Positions 25,631 to 35,572 are shown, counted from the stretch's first letter. The stretch is DNA of 64,000 nt from Leptolinea sp. HRD-7 (GCA_024363285.1 AP024710.1:3318001-3382000); one strand, 5' to 3'. Numbers and translations are program-made. Notes: generated by a model not told the origin, from the sequence alone.

Positions 25631-26734
25631 ATGAGCACTGAAAATCATATTTCCAAACACGATTCCCCCCCATTGATCATATACGTTAAAGGCTCACACC
25701 GAGAGATGGGCCGTCAGATTGGTGAACAGACCTCAGAGAAAGTAAAACATTCTCTTGAAAACGCTCATCACCTGCTTGAATCTACCTATGAGTCATTGCA
25801 ATTAACCTGGGATGGCGCGGAGATCCAGGCGCGCAAATACCTTCCTTTTGCTCAGGAAAGGTATCCGGAGATCGTCGAAGAATTGCAGGGCATTGCCGAA
25901 GGAGCGGGAGTTCTGTTCGATGACCTGGTGGTTTTGAACGCCATGGAAGCTGTGACTACTGACGCCCTTCACCTGACCAAATGCACAAGTATCGCTGTCA
26001 ATGAGCAACGCACCGCCAATGGTCATGTACTTGTCGGCCATAATGAAGACTGGGTACCGGAAGACGAATCTGATGTTTTCCTAATTCATGCTGAACCGGA
26101 TAATGAACCCAAATTTCTTGCCATGACATATGGCGGTCTGTTGCCTAACATCGGGTTTAATTCTGCCGGTATCGCGCAATGTTGCGATTCCGTATACCCT
26201 TCTGACTGCAGGATCGGTATCCCGCGTGTCGTCCTTTCACGCGCCATACTTTCGGCCCGAACACCTGCCGAAGCCATCAGGCATATGGTGGCGCCTCTTC
26301 GCGCTGCCGGCTACAATCATTTGTTAGCCCATGAGAGCGGTGAACTGTACAACATAGAAGTCTCTGCCCGCAAATTCGCTGTCTTATATGCCGAGAGGAA
26401 TGCCATTGCGCACACCAATCACTACCTCGATCGGAATATGCAGGCAGTTGAAGATGAACCCGACGAATTAATTTGTACGAGAGTGCGGTATCACCGCGCA
26501 TCCAGGTTACTGGAACAGACAAAACTGCACACCACCCAAACTCTGCAGGCCATTTTGCGTGACCATGTAAATTATCCCGATTCAATCTGCAACCACGCGA
26601 TCAATGATGAAGATCCTCTCGACCGTGAGAAGACCATCACAAGCCTGGTCATGGACCTTACAGCAAGGCAAATGCACGTTGCCTGGGGAAACCCCTGTAC
26701 GAATAAGTACCACACCTACCAGATGGATGCCTGA
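25631..26734 (+). CDS. Acyltransferase-like Ntn hydrolase (AAT, peptidase C45 type)
   Basis: 367 residues related to isopenicillin N acyltransferase. GSHREMGRQIGEQTSEKV at the N-terminus is the usual pre-sequence, and the predicted self-cleavage nucleophile is the Cys in HLTKCTSIAV (about residue 117). GHNEDWVPE and GLLPNIGFNSAGIAQCCDSV follow as in the family. Bacterial members cleave or form amide bonds of small molecules; the real substrate is unknown and beta-lactam synthesis is not implied. It has no signal peptide and lies alone, convergent with the MFS gene. Confidence 0.82.
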   Translation: MSTENHISKHDSPPLIIYVKGSHREMGRQIGEQTSEKVKHSLENAHHLLESTYESLQLTWDGAEIQARKYLPFAQERYPEIVEELQGIAEGAGVLFDDLVVLNAMEAVTTDALHLTKCTSIAVNEQRTANGHVLVGHNEDWVPEDESDVFLIHAEPDNEPKFLAMTYGGLLPNIGFNSAGIAQCCDSVYPSDCRIGIPRVVLSRAILSARTPAEAIRHMVAPLRAAGYNHLLAHESGELYNIEVSARKFAVLYAERNAIAHTNHYLDRNMQAVEDEPDELICTRVRYHRASRLLEQTKLHTTQTLQAILRDHVNYPDSICNHAINDEDPLDREKTITSLVMDLTARQMHVAWGNPCTNKYHTYQMDA

Positions 26735-26743
26735 TGACGGGTC

Positions 26744-27955
26744 TTATACCGGATTTGAACTTTTTTCCGGTAACAATAATCCTAATAATCCACCAGCCAA
26801 CGCAATAATGGCTGTAAGGTAAAACGCGGAAATAAACCCCAGATTATCCGCCAGCATTCCGGTGAAGATCGTTCCAATGGCACCGGCGGAAAAAATAAAA
26901 CCAAGTGTAAGCCCGGAGGCCAATCCCATACCTCCGGGTATTACTTTTTGTGCCTGAACCACAATTACGCTGAATGGGCCGCCGGTCAATAAACCGGCCA
27001 GGAACATAAGGGGATAAAGCAAGAAACTCAAACCAGTGAAAGCGATAAAGAAAAGGGGTACTGTTGAAAGCAACAGGCTGCCCGTGATGACGGTCTTCCG
27101 GCTTGTCCGGTCTGCCAGTTCTCCACCAAGCATACAGCCAATGGCCGAGCCTGCGGTGAATAATCCGATAATTACGCCATACGCAGAAGCCGTCAGTCCT
27201 TTATCGGCCAGGAAGCGGGGCATATAGGCGGTTATAGATGATTGCGCCCAGGATTGAAATGCTGAAATCCCCACCATCAATAAAAGAGCTCGTGTAAAAA
27301 TTCTCTTTTTTTGAGACGTATTTTCAACATGAGAAGAGACGGCTTCCGATGGCTTCCTGCGTGCGTTATCCAATTCCTTCAACTCACGTAAAGCGATCAA
27401 CCCGATAGGCAGAGTGAAGAAAGAGAGTAATAAAAGCCCGGATATTCCCAGATAACCTATAATTGGGCCACCGATCATAGGTCCAATCCCAAACCCCATT
27501 TGCCCGAACAAAAAGAAGAGCGAAGAAGCCACGGCTTCACGACCATGCAGCCTGTTGCGTCCGGCAAGTGTGGCTTCAGATGCCCCCGCAGGGTGAAAGG
27601 CTCCGGAACAGATACTCGCCAGAATCAATAGTCCCACAGCAGGCCAACCGGGAAAGAACATGGCGAGGGTGAAAAACGAACCCATACCAAGAACACCACC
27701 TGTCACCACCCGGCGCGCGCCTATCCTGTCTGATAAATATCCGAAGAGCGGTTGAGCAATGGCACTGGCTATCACATAACAAGAAGTAAGAATGCCTAAC
27801 CCGGAATTTGTAAGCCCAAGAATCAGACTTAAATAGGTAAATAATAAAGACCTTTGACCATTTAAAAGGTCGACGATGAAATGCCCAGAGATCAGGGAAT
27901 TTAAAACCCGGTCATCAAAAAGTCCGCCTGTTCGGGTCACTGTTTGTTCAGCCAT
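26744..27955 (-). CDS. MFS transporter, fosmidomycin-resistance-like
   Basis: 403 residues with twelve membrane helices in two halves. It opens with LISGHFIVDLLNGQRSLLFTYLS, a variant of the Fsr-type first helix, followed by GYLSDRIGARRVVTGG as the MFS loop 2-3 motif, and GGELADRTSRKTVITGS in the second half. It probably exports a small hydrophobic compound. The ATG at 27955 shares a base with the nadD stop, so it is at the end of the obgE-nadD operon. The true substrate is not inferable; the Fsr label is by resemblance. Confidence 0.83.
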   Translation of the reverse strand: MAEQTVTRTGGLFDDRVLNSLISGHFIVDLLNGQRSLLFTYLSLILGLTNSGLGILTSCYVIASAIAQPLFGYLSDRIGARRVVTGGVLGMGSFFTLAMFFPGWPAVGLLILASICSGAFHPAGASEATLAGRNRLHGREAVASSLFFLFGQMGFGIGPMIGGPIIGYLGISGLLLLSFFTLPIGLIALRELKELDNARRKPSEAVSSHVENTSQKKRIFTRALLLMVGISAFQSWAQSSITAYMPRFLADKGLTASAYGVIIGLFTAGSAIGCMLGGELADRTSRKTVITGSLLLSTVPLFFIAFTGLSFLLYPLMFLAGLLTGGPFSVIVVQAQKVIPGGMGLASGLTLGFIFSAGAIGTIFTGMLADNLGFISAFYLTAIIALAGGLLGLLLPEKSSNPV

Positions 27956-28557
27956 CAAGCTCCGTAGTAACTATGACGTTTGATATTTTGGTATACCGAA
28001 GGAAGAAGAAAATACCGGAACGGCCGTCCATCTTTAATGCGTTGGCGGATGTCAGCCCCTGAAATTTCGATCATTGGCGCATTAAAGAATGTCGTTTTTG
28101 TTTTAATTCCCGGGCAAACGGTCTCCAGAACATCCAGATCAGGATACGCCTCCGGACGTCGATAAACCCCCAGTTCATTTACCGAATCAATGAAAGCGGC
28201 AGGTTCATGCCATCGAGGAAGATCCCGAAGAGAATCGCTGCCCATAAGGTAAATGAACGCATCGCCAGGATTTTCATTTTTTAAGATATTAACGGTATCC
28301 ACCGCGTAATACGGAGATTCTCGTTGAACATCCACCAGGGATAAACGAAATTCAGGAATTCCACGCAGGGCAGCATTCACAAGTTCCAAACGCTGTTCTA
28401 ATGGAGAAATTTGATTATTTATTTTTAGTGGAGACCGTGGTGTTAATATCCACAGAATTTTATCCAGCTTTAACTCATGCAACGCCTCAGAAGCCAGGAT
28501 TATGTGGCCTAAATGCGGCGGATCGAACGTACCCCCGAATAGCCCGATGCGCGACAT
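27955..28557 (-). CDS. nadD: Nicotinate-nucleotide adenylyltransferase
   Basis: 200 residues. The nucleotidyltransferase motif GGTFDPPHLGH and the C-terminal ISGADIRQRI (family ISxTxxR) are intact. It transfers AMP from ATP to nicotinate mononucleotide in NAD synthesis. The ATG at 28557 is used, with GGAG just upstream; the longer frame would run into obgE. It lies two bases after the obgE stop. In many bacteria nadD follows obgE, often with rsfS; no rsfS is present here. Confidence 0.93.
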   Translation of the reverse strand: MSRIGLFGGTFDPPHLGHIILASEALHELKLDKILWILTPRSPLKINNQISPLEQRLELVNAALRGIPEFRLSLVDVQRESPYYAVDTVNILKNENPGDAFIYLMGSDSLRDLPRWHEPAAFIDSVNELGVYRRPEAYPDLDVLETVCPGIKTKTTFFNAPMIEISGADIRQRIKDGRPFRYFLLPSVYQNIKRHSYYGA

Positions 28558-28559
28558 AC

Positions 28560-29822
28560 CTACTCCATCCACTCCAATTCAAAATCAGAGATGAATACGG
28601 TATCTCCTTCTTCTATTCCGGCGTCTCGCAGCGCGTTATCCAATCCGATCTTTTCCATCAGATGTTGAAAGCGGCGTACCGAACCTTCATGCTCCCACAA
28701 AGTCATAGCCGCGGCCCGTTCAATACCTTTGCTGTGAACGCGCCATCCTTCAGGAATTTGCTCGATGGTGAACTCATATCGGTTCTCTTCCGGTTTATAT
28801 ACCGGGAGTTCTTCTTCTTCCACCATTTCGGGTTCTGGAGCCTGTTGAAGAAGTTCTTGAACTCTTTTTAATACGTCCATCACGTTGGTTCGTGCCAGCG
28901 CTGAGATAGTCAAAAACTCGATACCCGCTTTTTTAAAAGCGGCTTTAATCTTTGGTAACCGCTCTTTCACTTCGGGCAAATCAATTTTGTTGATCACCAC
29001 AACCTGAGGTTTTGTCCCGAGTTTGGGATCAAACAGTGCCAGTTCATTGTTGATCTGGGTGTAGTCAGCTACCGGGTCTTCCGCGAGCCCATCGACCATG
29101 TGGATCAGTACACGGTTTCGTTGTACATGGCGCAGAAAAGCGAATCCCAAACCCACACCTTTATGCGCCCCTTCAACCAGTCCGGGGATATCTGCGATGA
29201 CAAGGCTGTTGTCATAATCGATCTGGGCAACCCCCAGTGCGGCTTCCAATGTAGTGAACGGATAATCCGCGATCTTCGGGTTGGCGTTCGTAACGGCTGC
29301 CAGGAAACTGGATTTTCCCGCGTTCGGTAAACCAACCAGGCCGACATCGGCGATCAACTTTAATTCCAATCGCAGGGTGAACTCTTCTGATGGTTCACCT
29401 TTCTCGCCGGTTCGAGGTGCCTGATTGCGGGCTGTAGCAAAATGCTGATTGCCCCTCCCGCCCCGTCCACCTTTTGCCACCAGAAGCTGCTGGCCGGCCT
29501 CAACGAGGTCACCTAACAGCTTGCCGGTTTCTTTGTTATATACCAGCGTACCCGGCGGAACATGAATAATAAGATTCTCAGCCGATTTTCCCGACATATT
29601 ATTCGGACCGCCATTCTTACCATCCGGAGCCAGATACCTTAATTGATGGCGGAACACAGATAATGTGTTCATGGTAGGTTTGACCTCCAGGATCACATCA
29701 CCGCCGCGTCCGCCGTCTCCGCCATCCGGGCCGCCCCGGTTGACGAATTTCTCGCGGTGGAAATGGACCATGCCATCTCCACCGCGGCCACTTCTTACAA
29801 AAATTTCAGCTTCGTCAATCAC
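28560..29822 (-). CDS. obgE: GTPase ObgE
   Basis: 420 residues. The glycine-rich Obg fold (about 1-158) begins IDEAEIFVRSGRGGDG. The GTPase domain follows with G1 GLPNAGKSS, G3 DIPGLVEGAHKG and G4 NKIDLPE. A C-terminal OCT domain (about 345-420) is present, as in Gram-positive Obg. It binds the 50S subunit and links ribosome assembly with growth. The start is a GTG that overlaps the upstream stop as GTGA, so translation is coupled to the cDPGS-like gene. It precedes nadD by two bases. Confidence 0.95.
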   Translation of the reverse strand: MIDEAEIFVRSGRGGDGMVHFHREKFVNRGGPDGGDGGRGGDVILEVKPTMNTLSVFRHQLRYLAPDGKNGGPNNMSGKSAENLIIHVPPGTLVYNKETGKLLGDLVEAGQQLLVAKGGRGGRGNQHFATARNQAPRTGEKGEPSEEFTLRLELKLIADVGLVGLPNAGKSSFLAAVTNANPKIADYPFTTLEAALGVAQIDYDNSLVIADIPGLVEGAHKGVGLGFAFLRHVQRNRVLIHMVDGLAEDPVADYTQINNELALFDPKLGTKPQVVVINKIDLPEVKERLPKIKAAFKKAGIEFLTISALARTNVMDVLKRVQELLQQAPEPEMVEEEELPVYKPEENRYEFTIEQIPEGWRVHSKGIERAAAMTLWEHEGSVRRFQHLMEKIGLDNALRDAGIEEGDTVFISDFELEWME

Positions 29823-31141
29823 TTCTTACCAAATTTTTCTTTCAAAATATCTTCCAGCGTAGGTTTGCCAATTTCCTGCAATTCATAACGAACCCGCTGG
29901 TTGGGTTTCTTGATTTTCATTACCCGATTAAGATCGATTGGTGTGCCAATGATCACAAGGTCAACATCTGCTTTATCGATGGTTTTTTCAAGGTCACGGG
30001 TCATATCATCGCCATAACCCATAGCCGGAAGGATAGGACCTGTTTTCGGATATTTTTGGTAGGTTTCCTTAATGGCCCCTACCGCGAACGGACGCGGGTC
30101 AACAATTTCCGCCGCGCCAAAACGTTTAGCGGCCACATAGCCGGCGCCATAGGCCATTTCGCCGTGAGTCAGAGTGGGACCATCTTCCACTACCAGAACA
30201 CGTTTTCCGCGAATAGCTTCAGGGTTTTCGATATATAGCGGAGAAGCCGCTTCGATCACCAGGGCTTTCGGGTTCAACATATTCAGGCGGTCACGTACTT
30301 CGATCACAGCCTGCGGATCAGCGGTATCCACCTTATTGATCACAAAGACATCCGCCGCGCGCACATTGGTTTCGCCAGGATGGTACATATATTCATGTCC
30401 CGGGCGGTGTGGGTCAGCCACAACAATGTTCAGGTCAGGCACATAGAAGGAAAAATCATTGTTGCCGCCATCCCAGAGGATGACATCCACTTCTTGCTCT
30501 GCCTGGCGCAAAATAGCCTCATAATCCACACCGGCATACACGATGACTCCGTTATCGAGATGCGGTTCGTATTCCTCGCGTTCTTCAATGGTGCACTCAT
30601 GTTTATCCAGGTCCGCGTAAGACGCGTAACGTTGAACCTTCTGTTTCACCAGGTCACCATACGGCATGGGGTGACGGATAGCCGCCACCTTATATCCCAT
30701 GTCACGCAGGATCAGGGAAACACGCCGGGTTGTCTGGCTCTTACCGGAGCCGGTACGAACCGCGCACACGGAAACAACCGGTTTGGTTGATTTGACCTGT
30801 GTCGATTTCGGTCCCATTAGTCGGAAGTCAGCACCGGCTGCCAGAACCATTGATGCTTTATGCATCACCAAATCATGGGGAACATCACTGTAAGCAAAAA
30901 CAACCAATTCTACAGATAACTTCTTTATCAGATCCACCAGGTCACTTTCAGGGTAGATCGGGATTCCTGCCGGGTAAAGCCGACCGGCCAATTCTTCAGG
31001 GTATTTACGGCCTTCAATATTTGGAATCTGCGTCGCGGTGAAAGCAACTACTTCGTATTCGGGATTATCACGGAAGAACACATTAAAATTGTGAAAATCC
31101 CTTCCTGCTGCTCCCATAATCAACGTCTTTGTTCCAGCCAT
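29819..31141 (-). CDS. Cyclic 2,3-diphosphoglycerate synthase-like protein
   Basis: 440 residues. The N-terminal part (about 1-120) is a Rossmann-like domain (LIMGAAGRDFHNFNVFFRD). The second part has a P-loop, VRTGSGKSQTTRRV (about 133), and later NKVDTADPQAV and GPTLTHGEMAYGAG. It belongs to the COG2403 group that includes the archaeal enzyme making cyclic 2,3-diphosphoglycerate; bacterial members are usually annotated by that name, or as GTPases, without proof. Here it overlaps obgE by four bases and follows argS by 31 bases. A thermolyte role is possible but unsupported by other genes here. Confidence 0.8.
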   Translation of the reverse strand: MAGTKTLIMGAAGRDFHNFNVFFRDNPEYEVVAFTATQIPNIEGRKYPEELAGRLYPAGIPIYPESDLVDLIKKLSVELVVFAYSDVPHDLVMHKASMVLAAGADFRLMGPKSTQVKSTKPVVSVCAVRTGSGKSQTTRRVSLILRDMGYKVAAIRHPMPYGDLVKQKVQRYASYADLDKHECTIEEREEYEPHLDNGVIVYAGVDYEAILRQAEQEVDVILWDGGNNDFSFYVPDLNIVVADPHRPGHEYMYHPGETNVRAADVFVINKVDTADPQAVIEVRDRLNMLNPKALVIEAASPLYIENPEAIRGKRVLVVEDGPTLTHGEMAYGAGYVAAKRFGAAEIVDPRPFAVGAIKETYQKYPKTGPILPAMGYGDDMTRDLEKTIDKADVDLVIIGTPIDLNRVMKIKKPNQRVRYELQEIGKPTLEDILKEKFGKK

Positions 31142-31172
31142 TAGATCCTTTCTCCTTGGAGATGAATTGGAT

Positions 31173-32948
31173 TTACATCACTTCGGGGCAATCGATACCC
31201 AGAAGGGATAGACTGTTTGAAATCGCCTGCCTCGCTGCGGCCGTAAGGCGAAGACGGAAATCACGTACCGGGGTTTCGGCTGTCAATACCGGACAGACAT
31301 TGTAAAAGTCGTTGAAAGCCTGAGCCAGGCTGAAGGCATAATTAGCCACCATCATCGGCTTATATTCTGCTGCCGCACGTGTAACTTCATTGCTAAAGCG
31401 CGAAATAAGGTCGATCAATTGAACTTCCTGTGGGCTTAGTTCAAAGTCTCCTTTACCTTCGGCCGGGATCTGCTGACCGGCTTTGCGCAAGATGCTGTTG
31501 GCTCTCACAAACGCGTACTGGATATACGGAGCTGCCTGACCTTCAAAGGTTAGTGCGGTTTCCCAGTCGAAAGTTACGATCTTGGTATTATCGCGTGACA
31601 GCATGGAATATTTAATGCCGCCCAGCGCAACCATACGGGCAACAGTCTCTTGATCTTTCGGTGAGAGGTCCGGGTTCTTCTCTTTGACAATTTGCAGGGC
31701 GCGGCTGGTGGCTTCATTGATCAGGTCTTCGAGCAAAACCACTGTGCCGTCGCGCGATGACATGGTCACATTCCCGGGCAGGTTGACGATCTCATACGCC
31801 AGGTGATAACACTTCTTGGCGAAATCGTACCCCATTAACTCCAGGGTCTTGTAAATTTGCTGCATATATAAAGACTGCCGCACATCGATCACATAAACAG
31901 ACTTATCGAGATGGAACATCTCGAATTTTTTCACGGCCAGCGGTAGGTCTTTGGTGGAATACAGCGATGTGCCATCGGAACGTAATATCACCAGCACCCG
32001 GTATTTTTCTTTTGTACCGGCTAATTCATCCAATGGAACAATTACCGCGCCATCGGGGCGTTCATCACGAGCAATGCCCTTTTTGATCATCTCTTCTACG
32101 TAGACTTTGCCAGATTCTTCCACTTCGCTTTCGTAGTAGTAGTGATCGAACGGTACGCCCAGGGTTTTGTAGATCTGGTCAAAGCCTTCCAGTGACCATT
32201 GCCGCGTTTGCTCCCATAATTTAACCAGTTCGGGGTCGCGGGCATCCCAGCGGGCAAACAGAGCGCGCACTTGAGGTTCGGCTTCGGGGTCATCGTTATA
32301 GCGGCGGTCCGCTTCGGTATACAGGTCAGTCATCCAACGGTAGCGGTCTTCGCCGGGTTCCTCGCCTTTGTGATACGTCAAATAGTTCCACAACCATTTG
32401 ATGACATGCAGGCCGATATCGCCTATGTAATTAGCGCGAATAACATCATAACCAGCGCTATCCAGAATATTACAGACGGAATTTCCCAGAATAACATTGC
32501 GCAGGTGTCCAACATGGAACGCCTTGTGGGTATTCGGTTGAGAAAACTCCACCATCACGCGTTGATGATTTCTCGGAGATCGACCAAACTGTTCTTTTTC
32601 GGCTAGTACAGTATCCACAACACGGTTAGCGTATGAGGATGTGGAAAAATATAAATTCAGGTATGCTTTTACAGCTTCCACTTTCTCAAAACCGATCAAG
32701 AGACTTCCATCAGATTCGAACATCTCTTTAGCGACTTCGGCTGCCATTTCGTTAGCCCGTTGCCCCACATTACCGCCCGTTCCTTTCTGGCGGGCTTCCA
32801 GAGCCGCGGCTTGAAAAAAGGAGGTCGAAATTCCCCATTGGCCACTGAACGGGATCCAATTCCATTGCACCGAATCAATGGGAAGGTTCAGCTTCTTGAA
32901 GTAATCAATGATACGTTGTTCTGCGGCAGATTGTTCAGAAAGAAACAT
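31173..32948 (-). CDS. argS: Arginyl-tRNA synthetase
   Basis: 591 residues, usual for the family. The N-terminal Add1-type domain is followed by the HIGH-type motif in HKAFHVGHLRNVILGNS, the catalytic core, VTMSSRDGTVVLLEDL in place of KMSKS, and a helical anticodon-binding domain that ends with LSLLGIDCPEVM. It charges tRNA-Arg. The ATG at 32948 is chosen over a TTG four codons upstream; the ribosome site (GGGAAAA) is weak. It heads a leftward run with cDPGS-like, obgE, nadD and MFS genes. Confidence 0.96.
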   Translation of the reverse strand: MFLSEQSAAEQRIIDYFKKLNLPIDSVQWNWIPFSGQWGISTSFFQAAALEARQKGTGGNVGQRANEMAAEVAKEMFESDGSLLIGFEKVEAVKAYLNLYFSTSSYANRVVDTVLAEKEQFGRSPRNHQRVMVEFSQPNTHKAFHVGHLRNVILGNSVCNILDSAGYDVIRANYIGDIGLHVIKWLWNYLTYHKGEEPGEDRYRWMTDLYTEADRRYNDDPEAEPQVRALFARWDARDPELVKLWEQTRQWSLEGFDQIYKTLGVPFDHYYYESEVEESGKVYVEEMIKKGIARDERPDGAVIVPLDELAGTKEKYRVLVILRSDGTSLYSTKDLPLAVKKFEMFHLDKSVYVIDVRQSLYMQQIYKTLELMGYDFAKKCYHLAYEIVNLPGNVTMSSRDGTVVLLEDLINEATSRALQIVKEKNPDLSPKDQETVARMVALGGIKYSMLSRDNTKIVTFDWETALTFEGQAAPYIQYAFVRANSILRKAGQQIPAEGKGDFELSPQEVQLIDLISRFSNEVTRAAAEYKPMMVANYAFSLAQAFNDFYNVCPVLTAETPVRDFRLRLTAAARQAISNSLSLLGIDCPEVM

Positions 32949-33084
32949 GGATTTTCCCAATTAAATAGACAAATTTGCCCGAGCATCCGGGCGATGTTGT
33001 GCGATTATAACACTTTCATAAACGCCAGATCTAAAAATCCAGATATAGAAAAACAGGCACGCTATTATTTGTGTTTAACAGAAA

Positions 33085-33108
33085 TAGCGGGAGGAGAACC
33101 TCCCGCTA
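33085..33108 (-). terminator. Terminator of rpsT
   Basis: TAGCGGGAGG (33085-33094) and CCTCCCGCTA (33099-33108) form a perfect 10-base stem with a four-base loop, followed on the minus strand by TTTCTGTT. It separates rpsT from argS. Confidence 0.8.
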
Positions 33109-33138
33109 TAACAATAAACATCGGAAAAATGAAAAAAA

Positions 33139-33405
33139 TCAGGCGTTCTGAGCAGCATTAAGCCGTTTCATCAGACGGCTCTTGCGGCGGGCGGCATTAT
33201 TTTTATGAATAACACCTTTTTCCGCGGCTTTGTCCAGAGCGCTGATGGCATTTTTCACGGCTTCGGCTGTTTCAGGGGCACCTTCAACAATAGCTTTATC
33301 AGCTTTGGCAATGTATGTACGGGCAGCACCACGGAAAACGCGGTTGCGAAGGCGTTTCTTTTCATTCTGTTTATTGCGCTTGATTGCAGACTTGATATTA
33401 GCCAA
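33139..33405 (-). CDS. rpsT: 30S ribosomal protein S20
   Basis: 88 residues, very basic and helical. It begins MANIKSAIKRNKQNEKKRLR and ends near the conserved KGVIHKNNAARRKSRLMKRL. It is a primary binder of 16S rRNA in the 30S body. Length and motif match the family throughout. It is a single gene with its own terminator; a GAGGACG ribosome site precedes the ATG. Confidence 0.97.
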   Translation of the reverse strand: MANIKSAIKRNKQNEKKRLRNRVFRGAARTYIAKADKAIVEGAPETAEAVKNAISALDKAAEKGVIHKNNAARRKSRLMKRLNAAQNA

Positions 33406-33509
33406 CTTCGTCCTCCAAATTAGTTCCTTACGGTAGCAAGAAATGATTTTACCAGATTAATGCGAACTGAGAAAGGGTTTTTTTGTGTCTGTAAACAGAA
33501 AATACCGGA

Positions 33510-33956
33510 TCACTTCAAAGATTCCCTGAATCCATTCAACAATTCTTGCTTTTCGGCTTCCGTCAACCGGGCTTCAGGATGTTGCAGCAGGTATGCAAGT
33601 GGCGGCATTCTTCCGCTTGAAACTTCTTCCGCGGCCCGTGCGTAAGCCCGTTGCGCCCGTTTACTGCCTGCTTCCCATTCAGAAAAATTCAGGTATCCCC
33701 TGCCTTCGCTAATATCATGCCACACCAGCCATGAGATTGGAGCTACATTACTGTACCATGGATAGACTGTCTCATTACTGTGACAGTCAAAACACGCACG
33801 TTTGGCCAGTTCTCTTGTGTGTGGAACATCCCAAACCGGCTCACCTGTCACCGGAGGATTGGTATGATTCCGTCCATATGGTATCAATTGGATCAGTAGA
33901 AAAATTATGATACCCGCGCCCAATAAAATGCTGATTATCCGGCCTGTTTTCTTCAT
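33510..33956 (-). CDS. Haem-binding domain protein, cytochrome-like
   Basis: 148 residues. A single N-terminal membrane helix (ISILLGAGIIIFLLIQLI) is followed by an extracytoplasmic domain with one CFDCHSNETVYPWYSNVAP motif, a CxxCH haem c site, as in the Haem_bd family, and later SGRMPPLAYLLQHPEARL with a possible Met ligand. It is probably a membrane-anchored monohaem protein. No cytochrome c maturation genes are in the window. It is divergent from the GT-C gene. Confidence 0.85.
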   Translation of the reverse strand: MKKTGRIISILLGAGIIIFLLIQLIPYGRNHTNPPVTGEPVWDVPHTRELAKRACFDCHSNETVYPWYSNVAPISWLVWHDISEGRGYLNFSEWEAGSKRAQRAYARAAEEVSSGRMPPLAYLLQHPEARLTEAEKQELLNGFRESLK

Positions 33957-34081
33957 TATCCCTCACTATTAATGTTCACAGATTTATTTATAACCTATTT
34001 ATAGCAAATCAGAGTGATGCAAAAATTAAAAAATCGAAGCCGTACTAAAATTACAATACTCTTGTCATTCTTGGGATAAAT

Positions 34082-35572
34082 ATGGTTACATCGTGGAAAG
34101 TACCCTCTTCTGATTTCAAAAGAAACCTGCCATCGAATATTTGTATCTTAATCATTGGTTGTTTTTATTTATTCAACCTGAGTAACGGGCATGACTGGGG
34201 TGGGGATTTTTCCATGTATATTCATCATGCAAAGAACATAGCGACCGGTGTCCCCTACGCACAGACCGGCTATATCTATAATCCAGACGCGGCACAATAT
34301 GGTCCGCAGGCCTACCCTCCCGTTTTCCCACTATTACTCACACCAATAATTCTTATATGGGGAATTAATCTCCTTGCACTAAAGATTCCGGGCATACTGT
34401 GCTTCCTCTTATTTTTGTTTTTCTTGAATAATTGGATTATTAATAGTCTCCCTGCATTTTTCCGGATCCTTCTACTGGTGATGATCGGTTTTTCTCCGCC
34501 TTTTTTTTTACAGGCAGAGATGATCCTATCAGATATCCCCTTTCTGTTATTTACATATATAGCTCTTTACCGGTTTGATATGATGTTTTCCTGCGAAGAA
34601 CAGGGGACATTTCAGGTAAAAAGCGGCTTATTAACTGGATTGTTTGTCTACTTGAGCTATGGTACTCGAACCATAGGAATTATTTTGATTCCGATCTTAT
34701 TAGTTCTTTTTCTTGTGCAGCCCAAAAAAAACTGGCGACCGATCCTGACTGTTTTGGGTTCATCTATTAGCTTAATCATCATGCAAAAAATCCTGATTCC
34801 GGGTACCGGTTCTTACCTGGATCAATTCGACGGTTTCATATCCAGAACCATGTCTTATGTTGTTATTCTTTTTAATTACTACCTCACACTTTTAACAGAA
34901 CTCTTTCCTGTAAAAAGTGAATTATGGCAAAGAATTGTTTTTTTGTTTACATTCCTGTTATTTATCGCGGGATTGTTCCTTCGGTTGCGAAAGAGACTAT
35001 CCGGGTTCGATATTTTTTTTGCTGTGTACTTCGTGTCCATTTTGATATGGCCTTCCATCCAGAAATACCGTTTCTTGCTTCCCATCATACCGATTTATTT
35101 CTTTATCATGGTGGAAGGTTTTTCAAACCTGATCGATCGTTTCTGCCGAGTCTCTTACATAAAGAATGCCATTCTACTAGTCTGTCTATGTTTGATCGGT
35201 ATATCCTATTCGTATGAATATAGGAATATTTTTCCGCGTCCAATTTCAGCTATGGAACTTCCATCCACACAGGAGCTTTTTTCGTACATTAACCATCAAA
35301 CCCGACCAGACGATGTTATCGTGTTCTTTAAACCCCGTGTCCTCGCGTTATTTACAGACCGAAAATCAATGGCTCTGGCAATACCCGGCATTGAGATGGA
35401 TCCAATACTTCGAATGAAGGAAAATAGAGTCTCATGGATCGCGGTCAGGAAAAATTATGATCAAGAATACCAGGCAGAGCAGTTGCAAATGATAAGTTGC
35501 AATCCGGAACTATTTCTGCCAAAATTCGAAAATGACGATTTTTTAGTTTATCAATTTAGACCAACTGACTAG
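34082..35572 (+). CDS. Polytopic membrane glycosyltransferase, GT-C-like
   Basis: 496 residues with about ten membrane helices. The first periplasmic loop holds NGHDWGGDFSMYIHHAKNIA, with an acidic pair in the position of the catalytic Asp of GT39/GT-C enzymes, and a PYAQTGYIYNPDAAQYGPQA segment. A soluble C-terminal part of about 100 residues follows. It probably transfers sugar from a lipid-linked donor. Specific activity is unknown. This stretch looks more AT-rich than its neighbours, which may mean recent acquisition. It has no operon partner. Confidence 0.7.
   Translation: MVTSWKVPSSDFKRNLPSNICILIIGCFYLFNLSNGHDWGGDFSMYIHHAKNIATGVPYAQTGYIYNPDAAQYGPQAYPPVFPLLLTPIILIWGINLLALKIPGILCFLLFLFFLNNWIINSLPAFFRILLLVMIGFSPPFFLQAEMILSDIPFLLFTYIALYRFDMMFSCEEQGTFQVKSGLLTGLFVYLSYGTRTIGIILIPILLVLFLVQPKKNWRPILTVLGSSISLIIMQKILIPGTGSYLDQFDGFISRTMSYVVILFNYYLTLLTELFPVKSELWQRIVFLFTFLLFIAGLFLRLRKRLSGFDIFFAVYFVSILIWPSIQKYRFLLPIIPIYFFIMVEGFSNLIDRFCRVSYIKNAILLVCLCLIGISYSYEYRNIFPRPISAMELPSTQELFSYINHQTRPDDVIVFFKPRVLALFTDRKSMALAIPGIEMDPILRMKENRVSWIAVRKNYDQEYQAEQLQMISCNPELFLPKFENDDFLVYQFRPTD

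Noticed and set aside
25631..26734. Beta-lactam biosynthesis gene
   Set aside because: The acyltransferase fold is shared by many unrelated bacterial hydrolases and no other antibiotic synthesis gene is nearby.
27955..29822. A missing rsfS gene hidden in the obgE-nadD region
   Set aside because: The genes are separated by two bases or overlap, so there is no room; rsfS must be elsewhere or absent.
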